The position numbers were made by a program, and so were the translations under genes. A stretch of DNA of 64,000 nucleotides from Liolophura sinensis (taxonomy: Eukaryota; Mollusca; Polyplacophora; Chitonida; Chitonidae), in assembly GCF_032854445.1 (NCBI RefSeq), contig NC_088296.1, positions 22,867,853 to 22,931,852 of the forward strand. Reading direction: 5' to 3'. Every line of letters begins with the position of its first letter. Position 1 is the first letter of the stretch. The notes beneath the pieces are model-generated. The model was given only the letters and a program-made list of their open reading frames with translations. It was not told where the DNA came from and did not search any database. Below are positions 48,068 through 58,405 of the stretch, piece after piece.

Positions 48068-48334
48068 GGGTTTTTTTTTAATTGGTGTTTTACGCAATAT
48101 TCAGGAATATTTTACTTCTGCGACGGAGCTCAGCATGGTGGTGGGAGGAAAGCAGGCTGAGCAGGGAGGAAACTCAAGGCCCTCCGCAAACTGTTGGTAG
48201 ACTTTCCCACGTACGACCAGAGAGGGAGCAAAGGAGAGTTGCACTTGAACTGGAGCAGCGACCGCATTGGTAGGAAGCTCTTGAGTCATTGTGCTGAGCT
48301 AGCGGGTTTTTCCCACTCGGCCGCGAAGCCCCCC
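48068..48334 (-). mobile_element. Full-length but old SINE copy
   Basis: aattggtgttttacgcaata, cagcatggtggtgggaggaa, cccacgtacgaccagagagg, gcgaccgcattggtaggaag and a head ending ggccgcgaagccccc. Confidence 0.85.
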
Positions 48335-49673
48335 TGTTTGCCCTTGTTTTACAGCCAAATAGTACCAGGACTTTTGTCATCCTGTAATGTTAGAATGGTA
48401 GACATGCACATAGGTAAGGGGGCGGGTTACAGCTTAGCTTTCAGTCACTATACAAAACGGGATACGTGTGCGCTCTAACTCAACCTTGAACAGGGAATGT
48501 GTAGATTCCCCCTGCCTCACTGAAACGTCTGGAGTTTTATACTCTAAAAAAAAAAAATCCTTAGCAAAGTCCACACTCCTTACACGACATGTTCTCTATG
48601 CTCCATCATTGTCACTACCAGACAGCCTTGACCATTGAAGCCTGTGATACCCAGGCAGGCTTATTCAGGTTTAACCTCATCACTAGTGTCTTTGCATGGG
48701 ATTATTTAATGAGCATTCTTCGATAATTTTTTTTCTGTATATCGGTCACACTGATGCTGTGTAAACTTTATATAAAGACAATACGTGCGTATAATGTATT
48801 GATAGAGTTTTTGTGTTTTCTGACGCCACTTCCTGCATCATCACCGTGACCTTGACGACATTGGCGTTGGTCAAGATTTCTAATCAGTTAAATTTGCAGT
48901 GATGTAAAACGAGCGTTGGTCAAGAAGGGCTTGTGCGCTATAGGGAGTATGGTTTCTTGGGCTACCCGAGATCTCATTTTTATGAGAAAATTCTAAAAAC
49001 ATTATTTTGTTTGTGCATGTATATAGGGGCCATTCAAATAAAAACGATAACCAGTGAGTGTTAGTCACACTTGTGTTCTGATCATCGTCTATTCGACATA
49101 ATTTCTTTCAAGAGGATATATTTGAGATTTTTGGCTAAATCCCTAATAGAAAACCCAATTTATTTTTCTCTATCTACCAACAATTGCTCAAATCAGATCC
49201 TAAACACAAATCTAAGTCTATATTTTGTCGGCTGACAACACGAACAGAAAGTGAGTACAACCTTTTATGCAAGCCATGCATAGACGCTGTGAAAAGTCTG
49301 AGGCCAGATGTCAGAAATTTACACAAGTCTTTTCTGTCAGTTTTATTTAGTGACAGAAGATAAGTTTCTAAGTGGGAGTGTTTTATACATTTTACATATT
49401 TTTCAACTGAAATGCGATTCAGTATTCTCGATTTCCCCATGAACTATAAAGTTTGGAGTTGACCCTTTTATTCCCAGTGTACGTTTACAAAATTGTAAGT
49501 GAAATGATGTAATTTCGTTAAATTTTTCAAACCTCAATTCTTCACAGCCATACATAATAATTAGGTATAATGAATTTGTCAAAAGTCACAGTTGCAGGTA
49601 AATAAACACACAGATGAGTTTCTATTCTCATATCAATGCTATTCAGGAGGGCGAATAGACTGACCGACAAAAC
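48335..49673. other. Intergenic, nothing recognised
   Basis: Short chance ORFs only. Confidence 0.35.
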
Positions 49674-49782
49674 GGACTCAAGAATATTTCACTTTTACGA
49701 CAGCGGACAGCATTATGGTGGGAGGAAACCGGACAGAAAACCAGGGAAAAACCCATGACCAATCGCAGGTTGCTGTAGACCT
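49674..49782 (-). mobile_element. SINE fragment
   Basis: ggactcaagaatatttcact, gcattatggtgggaggaaac, ccaatcgcaggttgctg. Confidence 0.8.
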
Positions 49783-49861
49783 ATTTTATTAAACATCAGT
49801 CATATATGTACATGTATACATAGACAAGGTAGCACTAAAGTTGACTCGACTAGAAAGTATC

Positions 49862-50380
49862 TCAGGACTGTTGAAAACTCAACACGTCTTCGTCTTCAAG
49901 GCACTGGCTCCGTCGCTTGCTGTTGTTGACAGAAGATGCAGTCCTGACAAATCCACGCAGTGGAGCCAAGATGGCGGCAGCAGAAGCAGCGGAACGCCGA
50001 AGATTCTGCTGAACTTGTTTCCGTCTCGGTGGCTTCGGTGGGGCGACACGTGATTGTTCTTGTCCAATCACCTCTCTTTCTCTTGTTTGTTGTGCAATGG
50101 CTGCCATAATGACGTCATCCGGGTAACTCTGAGCGGCCTGACCTCATTTTCCAAAAACGATTGAGGAAAATCTGCACAGCTGATTCTGTGAGAAAATATC
50201 CGGATGATTCTCCGGAAATAGCTGTTGCTTCTCTTCTAACAATGTCGTCTGCTCCACTTGAGGGCTGCTGTCCACTTTGTCTCCTCGCTAGCTCTCAGGT
50301 CTTGCCTCAGTAAAATCATGACAACAGTTGATTTGGGCAGAGATGTCATCATTCTCTCAACAGTCGACATCTGATAAATT
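49862..50380 (-). pseudogene. Unrecognised coding-like block on the minus strand, broken or spliced
   Basis: Three adjoining stretches look protein-coding but lie in different frames. First is a start near 50370 (MSTVERMMTSLPKSTVVMIL). Next is DDIVRREATAISGESSGYFL, which continues TESAVQIFLNRF. Last, from about 50140 to the stop at 49862, is SYPDDVIMAAIAQQTRERE, then APPKPPRRKQVQQNLRR and an Ala-rich, basic C-terminus. The middle stretch has the alternating amphipathic look of a helical domain, and a histone-fold-like segment is one guess. I do not recognise a family. It may be a decayed single-exon copy of a host gene or a small gene with unusual introns. Its upstream flank is partly duplicated at 52437-52600. 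Confidence 0.35.
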
Positions 50381-50600
50381 TGCAAGTTTTGTCGAAATTT
50401 ATTCACTCTATTTCATTTGGTCACACAGACACTGAAATCTGTTCACGTCAGTGATGACAGGGGCACGAAGTCACATAACAGTCATCAACTGTTACTACCC
50501 CTACGGGTGGCTTAAATAAAGAGCAAAGGCTGGTGGGCTGGGGGTGGTGAGCTTTGAGAGGGAGGTGGGTGGGGGTGTAGGGTGGGGCTGGTGGGGTTTT
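50355..50600. repeat. Segment duplicated at 52437-52635, copy 1
   Basis: cagtcgacatctgataaatt, tatttcatttggtcacacag, acactgaa, then ggcacgaagtcaca and a G-rich stretch recur in the same order about 2.1 kb away. Confidence 0.7.
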
Positions 50601-52436
50601 TGATGATAGTGGTGGTACGGAGTGGTAACTGAGAGGATTATTTTCAAAACCAATACCTCATTATGAGTGGATTAGGGAAGAGGTACGTTTCTGATAGGTA
50701 TATTTACCTCCCGTTTGATTTGTTACGAGATTTGTTTTTTCCAAAGTGTGAATTAGGTACTCAGTTAGTTAAGGTACTTATGTTTCACAACCGTCGAACG
50801 TTCTGTTTTGGGGAAAGACTAACATTTTATCTCTTTTAATTGATCAATTATATTTAGACAATTATATCCACTCTGAGGTAGAACGGATGGTGTTACATTG
50901 CGCATTACCCATGTATAGTTACTGTATTTTTTAAAAAATGCGCATTTAGTGAAATGATATGAAAGAAATGTTTCTTTTTGCCATGAAACTTAACAATGAA
51001 AAAACTGACCAACGCTCAGTCTACTGGAAATAAAGGAGTTTTTGATAAGCTAATATATTCAGTTATAGCGGTTTAAGGGGATTCATATCAGATCTGAGAA
51101 GTGAAATAATATTCTAACTTGCTCCTACGGTGAAAAAGTAAACAGCAAATATGTTCAAAAGCATGGCCGCCGCCATATATTAAAACGACGACATCTTTCC
51201 AAATAATAAATAATTCTTTAATAGCAATAGTTCTTTTATTTGGATATTACTTTTTATGTTTAACTAGAATGATCCTGGTTTTCCATTGGCCAATGCACGG
51301 TCACATAATATTCCACAAAAGGAATTGTACCACGGCCACGCGCTCAAGCGAAGCATCGTCAGTGATGTCCCACGTTCACATGGCAAGAGACAACGATAGG
51401 GCGGTAGGATCCACTAGTCTACTGTAGTTATCTCCCTTTGTATGGTTGCAATCGTCTACTTTTGTAAAGAAATCAACCGCACGACCGTTAGCTGCGCAAT
51501 CAACGTATAAACTCAGCAATTTAAAGCACCCACTAGTATAGTCAGTAGTCAATATAGGAAAGCATATGGTGCACGCTGTGGGATGGGATATAAGGAGTTG
51601 TCCGCTCTCCACAAATGATGTTCAACTCCTTCTACGACTTTTTTTATTGATGTCACTCTCCTCAATCCGACTGTATGCATGCTGTATAGTGACACCACAT
51701 TCATACCATTCTGCTTGAATCAGACGTGATTCCAAAAATTTAAGTAGTTTCTGTTTTATACCATCTTTTTTTTATTTTCACTTGTGCCGAAGTCAGCTGC
51801 ATTGAGTCTAGATTTTTAAGGGTTTTTAAAATATAAGTTGGGGAAAATACAAATGCACGAACAACATCTTCATCATGTCGGTATGACGTGACGTCATGTG
51901 GAGGAACATTGTTTGCTGTCAATGCTGAAAGACAGACACGATTTTTATATGTAGTTTTGGGCTTGCCAAGCTGTGTACGCGGTCATGCTGTGGGGATAGT
52001 ATGCCTGTGTTTAGAGCACGTGGCAGGGTGATTTGCAGTGGTGCTTTTTTATTTTGACGTTCAAGTATCATTTTTTTTTACCTGCATTTGAACTTAATTA
52101 ACAATATGATATGCTCTTTGTGACCTACCACCGAGGATGCGCCTTATGTGGAGCAGGGTCGCGCTCATTACGATGGCAATACAACAGGTAGGAATATAGC
52201 AGACAACATGATTATCACTTGTCTACAGAAGCCGATAGTAAACGTTTAGCAAGATAGCAAGGCAAAGAGGCAGTGCTATTGCAGGGTAGATGATTTGAAT
52301 TCGGGCTTTGCTCTGTTGTATTATCTAATGTCAGTATTTTCAAAGGTAATTCTTGAAAATGGTTTAAATGAAATCGAAATGTTAAACCATTTCTGACTTT
52401 GAATCATTTGTTTGCTATAGTACTGTACTCCATACT
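50601..52436. other. Intergenic, nothing recognised
   Basis: No supportable ORF. Short chance ORFs at 51376-51612 and 51740-51922 have no recognisable features. Confidence 0.35.
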
Positions 52437-52635
52437 TTCTCACAGTCGACATCTGACACATTCCCAATTTTATTTCATTTTGTCACACAAACACTGAATT
52501 TTTCTTCACCTCAGAGGTGATAGGACACGGAGCCACGTGACGGTTTAGCCCCTGTGACTATCGCTGGGGTGGCTGATTCAGGGAGCATTGCTATGTGCGT
52601 TTGATGAGTGGGGGTGGGCGTGCTAGGTAGGAACA
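52437..52635. repeat. Segment duplicated from/with 50355-50600, copy 2
   Basis: cagtcgacatctgacacatt, tatttcattttgtcacacaa, acactgaa, then ggacacggagccacgtgac and ggggtgggcg. Diverged, with gaps. Confidence 0.7.
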
Positions 52636-52810
52636 CTTACATGCACCATTGTTATCGTGTCACGTGTGAGTCCAGTTGAAGTAAAACTCCTTTATCTCCA
52701 TAAGGTGCTGTTACTTGCGTTATCATATGAAGTTGTTTAATGTGTAACTGTTTCACGCGATGCCTGTACATACTTTTCCGGTTTGAAAATTGAAAATTCT
52801 CCGTCCCAAA

Positions 52811-52852
52811 TCTAATAATAATAATAATAATAATAACAATAATAATAATAAT
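52811..52852. repeat. (AAT)n microsatellite
   Basis: aataataataataataat with one interruption (aac). Confidence 0.9.
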
Positions 52853-53159
52853 TTTCCCCGTAAGTTGGCTGGGGTAGGGTAGGGGTGGGGTGATTGATAA
52901 ATCAGTGCCAAATTTAAGAGGAAGGTTGGTACTGGTCTTTCTTTGATTGTATAGTATTAAGCTATTTCAAACATATGTAATATGTGTTACTACAGTCCTT
53001 GTTAAGTATTAAGTTTCTAAAACATATGTAATATATAACAATAAATCCAGGAATTGTTATCCATAAGTAATGCCTCTGTCAATCTACTACAGTTCTTGTA
53101 TAGTATTAAGTTATCTCAAATATATGTAATATTGCAATGTTTTTCTCCCTTTATCTTCG

Positions 53160-53600
53160 CCATTGTTGACCAATAAATGGGCCATACCAAAGCCCTCATG
53201 CACGACGTGCAGGCCGCACTATTACCACTGTAACTACATGTGTGATAACAATCGGGTATATCTGTCACGCACGTGAGGCAAACCGTAGGGTTTCCGGTGT
53301 ACCAGTAAGAACACTCAGGCGAATATGTCATACACCAGATACAAGCCATAGTTTGTATTTTGTATTCACAACAACACTCTGGTAATATTGTATGCAAAAA
53401 CCCAGTTCACGCCAAAAGTTTTCCCAGTATACACGTGGGAAATCACTCATACACCAGGTATACACAGTAGTTTTGTCGAAATATCCTAATATAAACTCGG
53501 GTAAATAAACAAAACTCGAGGTACAAACAGCATTTTTCCCTGGGCACGGGTGAGAACGCCCATGTAAGTCGGTCATATACGCGGTTCAAGACGTATGTTT
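53160..53600 (-). repeat. ~62-66-bp tandem repeat with Cys-rich coding-like units
   Basis: On the minus strand about seven units occur near 53571, 53508, 53447, 53389, 53329, 53266 and 53199. In the longest frame they read ACIWCMTYSPECSYWYTGNP, TVCLTCVTDIPDCYHTCSYS, AACTSCMRALVWPIYW, with upstream units NAVCTSSFVYLPEFILGYF and TVYTWCMSDFPRVYW. The approximate unit is [AT]VCTxCMTDxPECYxxYSGx. One frame change separates the upstream and downstream units, and I find no signal peptide or splice signals. It may be an exon of a decayed Cys-rich secreted protein, or a satellite whose unit happens to be open. Confidence 0.5.
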
Positions 53601-55725
53601 GTCAATGTAATCTTGAGAACACTAAAACGAGTCTTTAATACCCGCGAAACAACCTTACGTGAAGAATTTTGTAGAATGAGTTAAAGGCATTCAAATGTTT
53701 GAATTCTAAGGTGGGTTTTATGGATCATACTATCAGAGTTTATGAACTCTGACGTCATGGCAAGTTTTTCCAGCTCTAATTACTACACTGAATGCTGGAA
53801 TAACTCTTCTTACCCATGAGTGAAACATTATTGAAATATTGCTTTCCAAAATGCTTTCCTTCTGATGAACATCAGGGAAAAGGGTATTGATAATTTAGAG
53901 ATCCTAGATACCGTCAGTATGTCTCACAGAGACCACGGTAGAATTCAGATATGCGAAGGCCTTTCAACCCGCTTTAAAAAATGTAAAAAAAATTAATGAA
54001 AGTATTTTAAAAAATTGTTTCCACTTGTCCATACGGCGAGCCTTACTTCATGTTTTCGCTCTTTTTTTAGTTTAAAACGACTTTACATGACATGATGCAG
54101 GCAGTATGGCTGTATCTTTACTATAGTGTATAAGTTGCTACACAATTCATGGTCAATGTAAAAGTGCTTCTTTATTATGAGACACACCTTTAAATGTCCA
54201 CAGTGCAGAGTAGATGAAAATATACAATAGGCTATATCTTTAAATGAAATTTGGTAATTACTTTTCTTCCACTTTTAGATCTTAAAGTAAAAAAAAAAAC
54301 AGAAATTAACAATTTTCATTGTTTTACTTTAAAATTTTCAAAGTCGGCCCGTTTCTCAAATTTGACCAAAATTTCACTCAAGTGTGGCCATTTTAAAGCA
54401 TCTACTTAAAATCCCTGGAGTAAAATTTTACTCAATTTTGGCGATTCAAATTGCCTTATTTGAGTAAAATGTCAGTTATGTTTGAGAAATTGACCAACAT
54501 TGGAAATTTTCATGAAAATGATAGAGAAATATCAGTAAGATCCCCTGTTATAATTTAAAAAATTCCTGTTGCATAGAATCGTAATGCTTCTTTTAGCTGA
54601 GTACTGGGTGGGATCGGGTTTCCTCGCTTGTCAGTCGGCTCGGGTAAATCCTCTTGTAAGATGTCCAAAATCAGTGCGAATCGTTCTCTAGTAAATCAGT
54701 ATGGTTTTTTGAATTTTCGATCATTCCTATGTTAATCACGGTCAAACACGAATCTTTGGACTCCGCAGTGCACCAATATTGTTGATATCTTGCAGCCTCA
54801 CGGCGCTTGCACGACGATTATAAAAGTCATCCATGTCGTTGTTTTCAAAGCCCCGTGAAAACTTACCGATTCAGATCGGTGTAGACGCTTTAAAGGTTGA
54901 CCCAGACCAACCTTGAGAATAAAAGATTTCCTAAGCGGAAACAAAGATTTACTTCTAACAACTAAACCGACCTTTCGATCGGTAGAGAGAAAAAAAGGGT
55001 GGACTTTTCCTAAAAATATCCTAATATTGCAAAAGGCTCACCTAACTTGAGAACAATAGGCAAAAGGCTGACCTGTAGACTTAAGGAGGTTTCTAAAATA
55101 CCACCCATTATCTTAAGCAGGACGTAAAACACTAAAAGAAATAAATAATTAAATCGAAGGGGAAGCAATTGGACTGGATAACAGTCATTTTTGTCGCAAT
55201 TGTGAGAATAAAAGCTCAAAACGACAGTCAACCCAGAGGTAATGGTCCTTCGCAAGTAATAGAACAATTTCTATACATTTAGCTTTGGTGGAAGCTCTTA
55301 CACCCGAAGTTATATGCCCAAAGATGACAACGACAGATTTCGTGATGTTTTAACTCAGTGCAGAATACTTGTAGATGCCAAGATATTTTTCAATCATACG
55401 AAACCGTCCAGGATTCTCCCGTTTTCTCCCCCGAGCAAACAGCCATCGTATCAGTGAAAGAGAACTCTTCAGTGCGTTGTTTTTGTTTTGGAATTTTGTA
55501 CCCCTGTTGGTAGGTAACGTCTAGACAAATAACAACTAAAAGTTTTTTTTGTAGTTACATGGGTAACTGGTATTCATATAATATTATCCAAACATAGCAT
55601 GGTTACTATTTCTGTTTCCATGGTGACTCAACGCTAGTACCTGGATCTCAGCTGACTTGTCATTGTTGGATGTTTGCACCAGTCAGTCACTGACTCTTAG
55701 TTATGTTGCATTGAATGATGTCAGC
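53601..55725. other. Intergenic between gene B and the Cys-rich repeat
   Basis: Apart from the small fold-back element at 54346-54492, nothing recognised. Confidence 0.35.
54346..54492. mobile_element. Possible fold-back MITE
   Basis: Left end gcccgtttctcaaatttgac and right end gtttgagaaattgacc are inverted with respect to each other (tttctcaaa / tttgagaaa). The centre has the palindrome gagtaaaattttactc. No coding capacity. Confidence 0.4.
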
Positions 55726-55731
55726 TTTATT
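55726..55731 (-). terminator. Candidate poly(A) signal of gene B
   Basis: AATAAA on the minus strand, about 210 bases past the gene B stop codon. Confidence 0.4.
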
Positions 55732-55939
55732 ACGGCGTGTAACATTTTAGTCTGTGGAAATTTACGTAATATAGTTATTGAATGATGCCTCTGAAGATGC
55801 TGTTAGATAAATAGTATGGCGAATTTTAGTGCTGTGTCAACCTAAGACATAAATTATATTTAAAAAAAATTGGTACAACAACAGGAGAGTAAACCGTTTA
55901 GAAACCACTGCCGGACGTCCGATAGCATTCAGGAGTTTG

Positions 55940-56436
55940 TTAATATGGCTTTAGGCGCTGACAGTCGTCGTTACAAAATGACCTCGGGCAGAACTGCATT
56001 CTACAATTGCCACGGCACCAGTTGTCGTAAAACAGACCTCTGTTCCCAATGGCTCGGCACGCCCACACAAGCGCCTCATTTTCCTCTCTGGATCTAGTAG
56101 TGCGGTCCGTGATTCTCCTCGTAGACGTGGCTGTATGAGAAATTGCTGGAGAAGGTGTTAAAGTCGTTGTTGGTCGCCTGGTGGATGTCGTTGTCGTTGT
56201 TGCTGCTTTTGTGGGAGATGGTATGGTCGTTGTTGTTACAGTCCTTGTTATTGTTTTTGGAACAGGTCTAGTCGTCTTTCCTGCTGTTGTTGTTGTTGTG
56301 GAAACCAAAGTAGTCGTAGTCGTCGTCATTCTAGGGGTTGAGGGATCTATAGCGATATCTGCGCATGTGTAGAACTCTTCTTGGGGCCCGAGCCCCAAAC
56401 CACACTTTCCTGTCGGTTCACAGCCCCAGTCTTTGC
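55940..56436 (-). CDS. Gene B exon 3: core end, Thr-rich linker, Cys-rich C-terminal module
   Basis: Starts after TGTGGTAG and completes the split Gly: KDWGCEPTGKCGLGLGPQEE. The linker is dominated by Thr with Pro, Lys and Arg. The final module, CRAIGNRGLF, DNWCRGNCRMQFCPRSFC, NDDC, aligns with the end of gene A. Confidence 0.92.
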
Positions 56437-58405
56437 CTACCACAGAAAAAAAAGATACATTTTATTTCCTTATTTTTTCATTATTTGGTTGTGCTGAATG
56501 TTTTGCCACTTATGAGAAGGCGGTCAGTTTTGTGGGGAGACTTGAGTGCTCCGGGGGTAAATTGTCCACATTTGATAACATAGTTTCTAGTGTTCGACGT
56601 AGCCTACTTATATTTTCTTATATTTAGCCTTCAATATTTAGTGTCCAACGGAAGTTAGATTGATTGATTGGAATATTTCACTTATACCACCAGCTTTATG
56701 GTGGGAGAAAATCGGGCAGAGCCCACGGGCAAAAACCCACGACCATCCGCAGGCTTGCTGCCAGGTATTCCCACGTACTGCCGAAGAGACAGACGGCATG
56801 AGCTGGCCTTGAACTCACAGCGACCAAATTGGTGGGAGACAATTGGGATTGCGCGGTGTTGCTAAGCATGCAAAAACCCTCGGGGGCTCCGTGAAAGTCA
56901 GACTTAGTTCGGTTATTACTCGTACAAACTCGCAAAGCATAGCGGTGGACGACAAGTGGCTTTAAATGGACGTTAATGTAAGAAAACTGTTAGATGCGGG
57001 CCATGGATCTATCGCTCCCGAAGCGGACACTCTACCAACTGAGCCTTAGGGCCCGGTCTAATAAATTGCAATTAACATCAAGCGCATATTGTGCTTAAGC
57101 GATGCTGCTAGGGAGGCGTGTAGTTTACTAATTTTTAAGCATTTTCACCAAGAGTAAGAATAAAACCCTTACTGAGGAAACACTGATTACATGCGACCAT
57201 TTACCAGGTATCGCACTGTTTGATACACACGATCTCTGATTTGATACATACGATCTCTGATACTTGCATATCGCCTTACCCGTGTGGTACTTCCACTGCA
57301 GGACACATTGGGAACACACGAGGGTCGTGGGTAAGTCCAGGCTTAGCCGTATTATCTCCCTCTTCCCAAATGCCTCAACAGCCATTCTTGTTTCGTCAGA
57401 CCCAGACTTGCTCAGTAGGTACTTGTCCAAGCATTCCTGTGTGGGAGGGGTATTCTTGTTGTCAATGGGACATAACCGAAACTCCATCCATCCTCTATGG
57501 CCCCAAGTCATAACCACCTCGACATCGAGTTGTCGCCCCTGATTGTACCTCTTCACTATTGTGCCCGTGGCGAATTTTCCATCCGGGGCTTCGTGTTGTC
57601 TTGGATACACGTCATACGGATCTCCGCACACACCACATTTCCCGCTATTTTTTGTCCATTGTCGCTAAGATAACAACAAAATGATGCACTGACTTTATCT
57701 ACAGGTACAGTATATTTCTTACCAAAAAAACAAAAAAACAAAAAAAAAAAACAAAAAAACAACGCCAACATTGTGCACTGTGTTGTTACATTTAGCATTG
57801 ACCGAGTAGGTAAGATTTAAATTATATGTGGAAACAGATATACCTTTCAAAGCCAATTTGAATAATTGTTAATTCATTCCGCACCAGCGAATTTTTTTGT
57901 TTTTTGACCTAAAACTTGACTGTAATCTAAGTTAAGCTTAAAAAAAATAAATGCATCGAATCGATAAAAGTTTTACCACTGATTATGTACTCTAGTAAAT
58001 AAATTTCAACCGGGTTTGAGCATCCATTTCCAATTAGTTTACTTTAGGACAAAATGGCTTTGAACCTGCTGATACCCATGGGCTAGCTCTGGGCTCTCCC
58101 TGGTTTCTTCCCACCATAATAATATGAGTGAAATTTTCTTGAGAGCGACGTAAAACACCAATCGCATAAAATAAATTAAAATGCTTTGATAAAACCCTCT
58201 TGTCACTACTTACCAACTTTCCTCCGCAGTTCTGGCCATGTACATCATAATTCACGGCCGCATTCTCGTATCCGAAATCTCGCAAAGACCCGCGGCTCGG
58301 AGGATACTTCATGTATCCATGGCAACTGGCAGAAGAAGCAAAGTAAACAATTACCTTAAATATCAAACATATGGATAGTTGTATACAGCTTATGTTGGTC
58401 TTCAT
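55940..58405 (-). CDS. Gene B: secreted AA15 LPMO, canonical copper site
   Basis: Exons 58214-58405, 57280-57664 and 55940-56436 join in frame to 357 residues; introns are phase 0 and 1. Signal peptide is residues 1-28 (IQLSICLIFKVIVYFASSASC), leaving HGYMKYPPSRGSLRDFGY as mature N-terminus. His29 is the amino-terminal copper ligand, His120 (TWGHRGWMEF) the second and Tyr190 (QWKYHTG) the axial residue, as expected from AA15 enzymes such as the firebrat protein TdAA15A. The core ends GLGLGPQEEFYTCADIAI, with a CEPTGKC pair that A and C lack. A Thr-rich linker of about 95 residues follows, probably O-glycosylated, then a Cys-rich module ending CNDDCQRLKPY. It is the most compact gene of the cluster and the one most likely to be an active enzyme on chitin or cellulose. 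Confidence 0.93.
56663..56893 (-). mobile_element. SINE copy in gene B intron 2
   Basis: tgattgattggaatatttca, tttatggtgggagaaaatcg, cacgaccatccgcaggcttg, gcatgagctggccttgaact, cagcgaccaaattggtggga. Confidence 0.85.
57014..57056 (-). repeat. tRNA-like head fragment, not the common SINE
   Basis: The minus strand reads gggccctaaggctcagttgg, tagagtgtccgcttcgggag: a D-arm/A-box and anticodon-arm pattern, but no T arm follows. Probably the head of another SINE family; not a functional tRNA. Confidence 0.5.
57280..57664 (-). CDS. Gene B exon 2: AA15 core
   Basis: Residues 65-192 plus one base: RQWTKNSGKCGVCGDPYD, KFATGTIVKRYNQGRQLDVE, MTWGHRGWMEFRLCP, VCSQCVLQWKYHTG at donor GTAAGG. Acceptor TTATCTTAG. 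Confidence 0.93.
57665..58213 (-). other. Gene B intron 1 (phase 0, 549 bp)
   Basis: Donor GTAAGT, acceptor ATCTTAG. Holds an (A)n-C tract and a plus-strand SINE fragment. Confidence 0.88.
58064..58176 (+). mobile_element. SINE fragment in gene B intron 1
   Basis: gggctctccctggtttcttc, ccaccataataatatgagtg, cgacgtaaaacaccaatcg. Confidence 0.75.
58214..58405 (-). CDS. Gene B exon 1: signal peptide and N-terminal histidine
   Basis: Residues 1-64; ATG 58405. After cleavage HGYMKYPPSRGSLRDFGYE, then VHGQNCGGKL at donor GTAAGT. Confidence 0.92.

Larger units (their letters stand above)
56437..57279 (-). other. Gene B intron 2 (phase 1, 843 bp)
   Basis: Donor GTAAGG, acceptor GTGGTAG. Holds a SINE and a tRNA-like fragment. 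Confidence 0.88.

Noticed and set aside
56181-56372. Val-rich plus-strand ORF
   Set aside because: Antisense of the Thr-rich linker of gene B (ACN codons read as GTN).
57014-57056. tRNA gene on the minus strand
   Set aside because: D arm and anticodon arm are recognisable but the T arm and acceptor pairing are missing.
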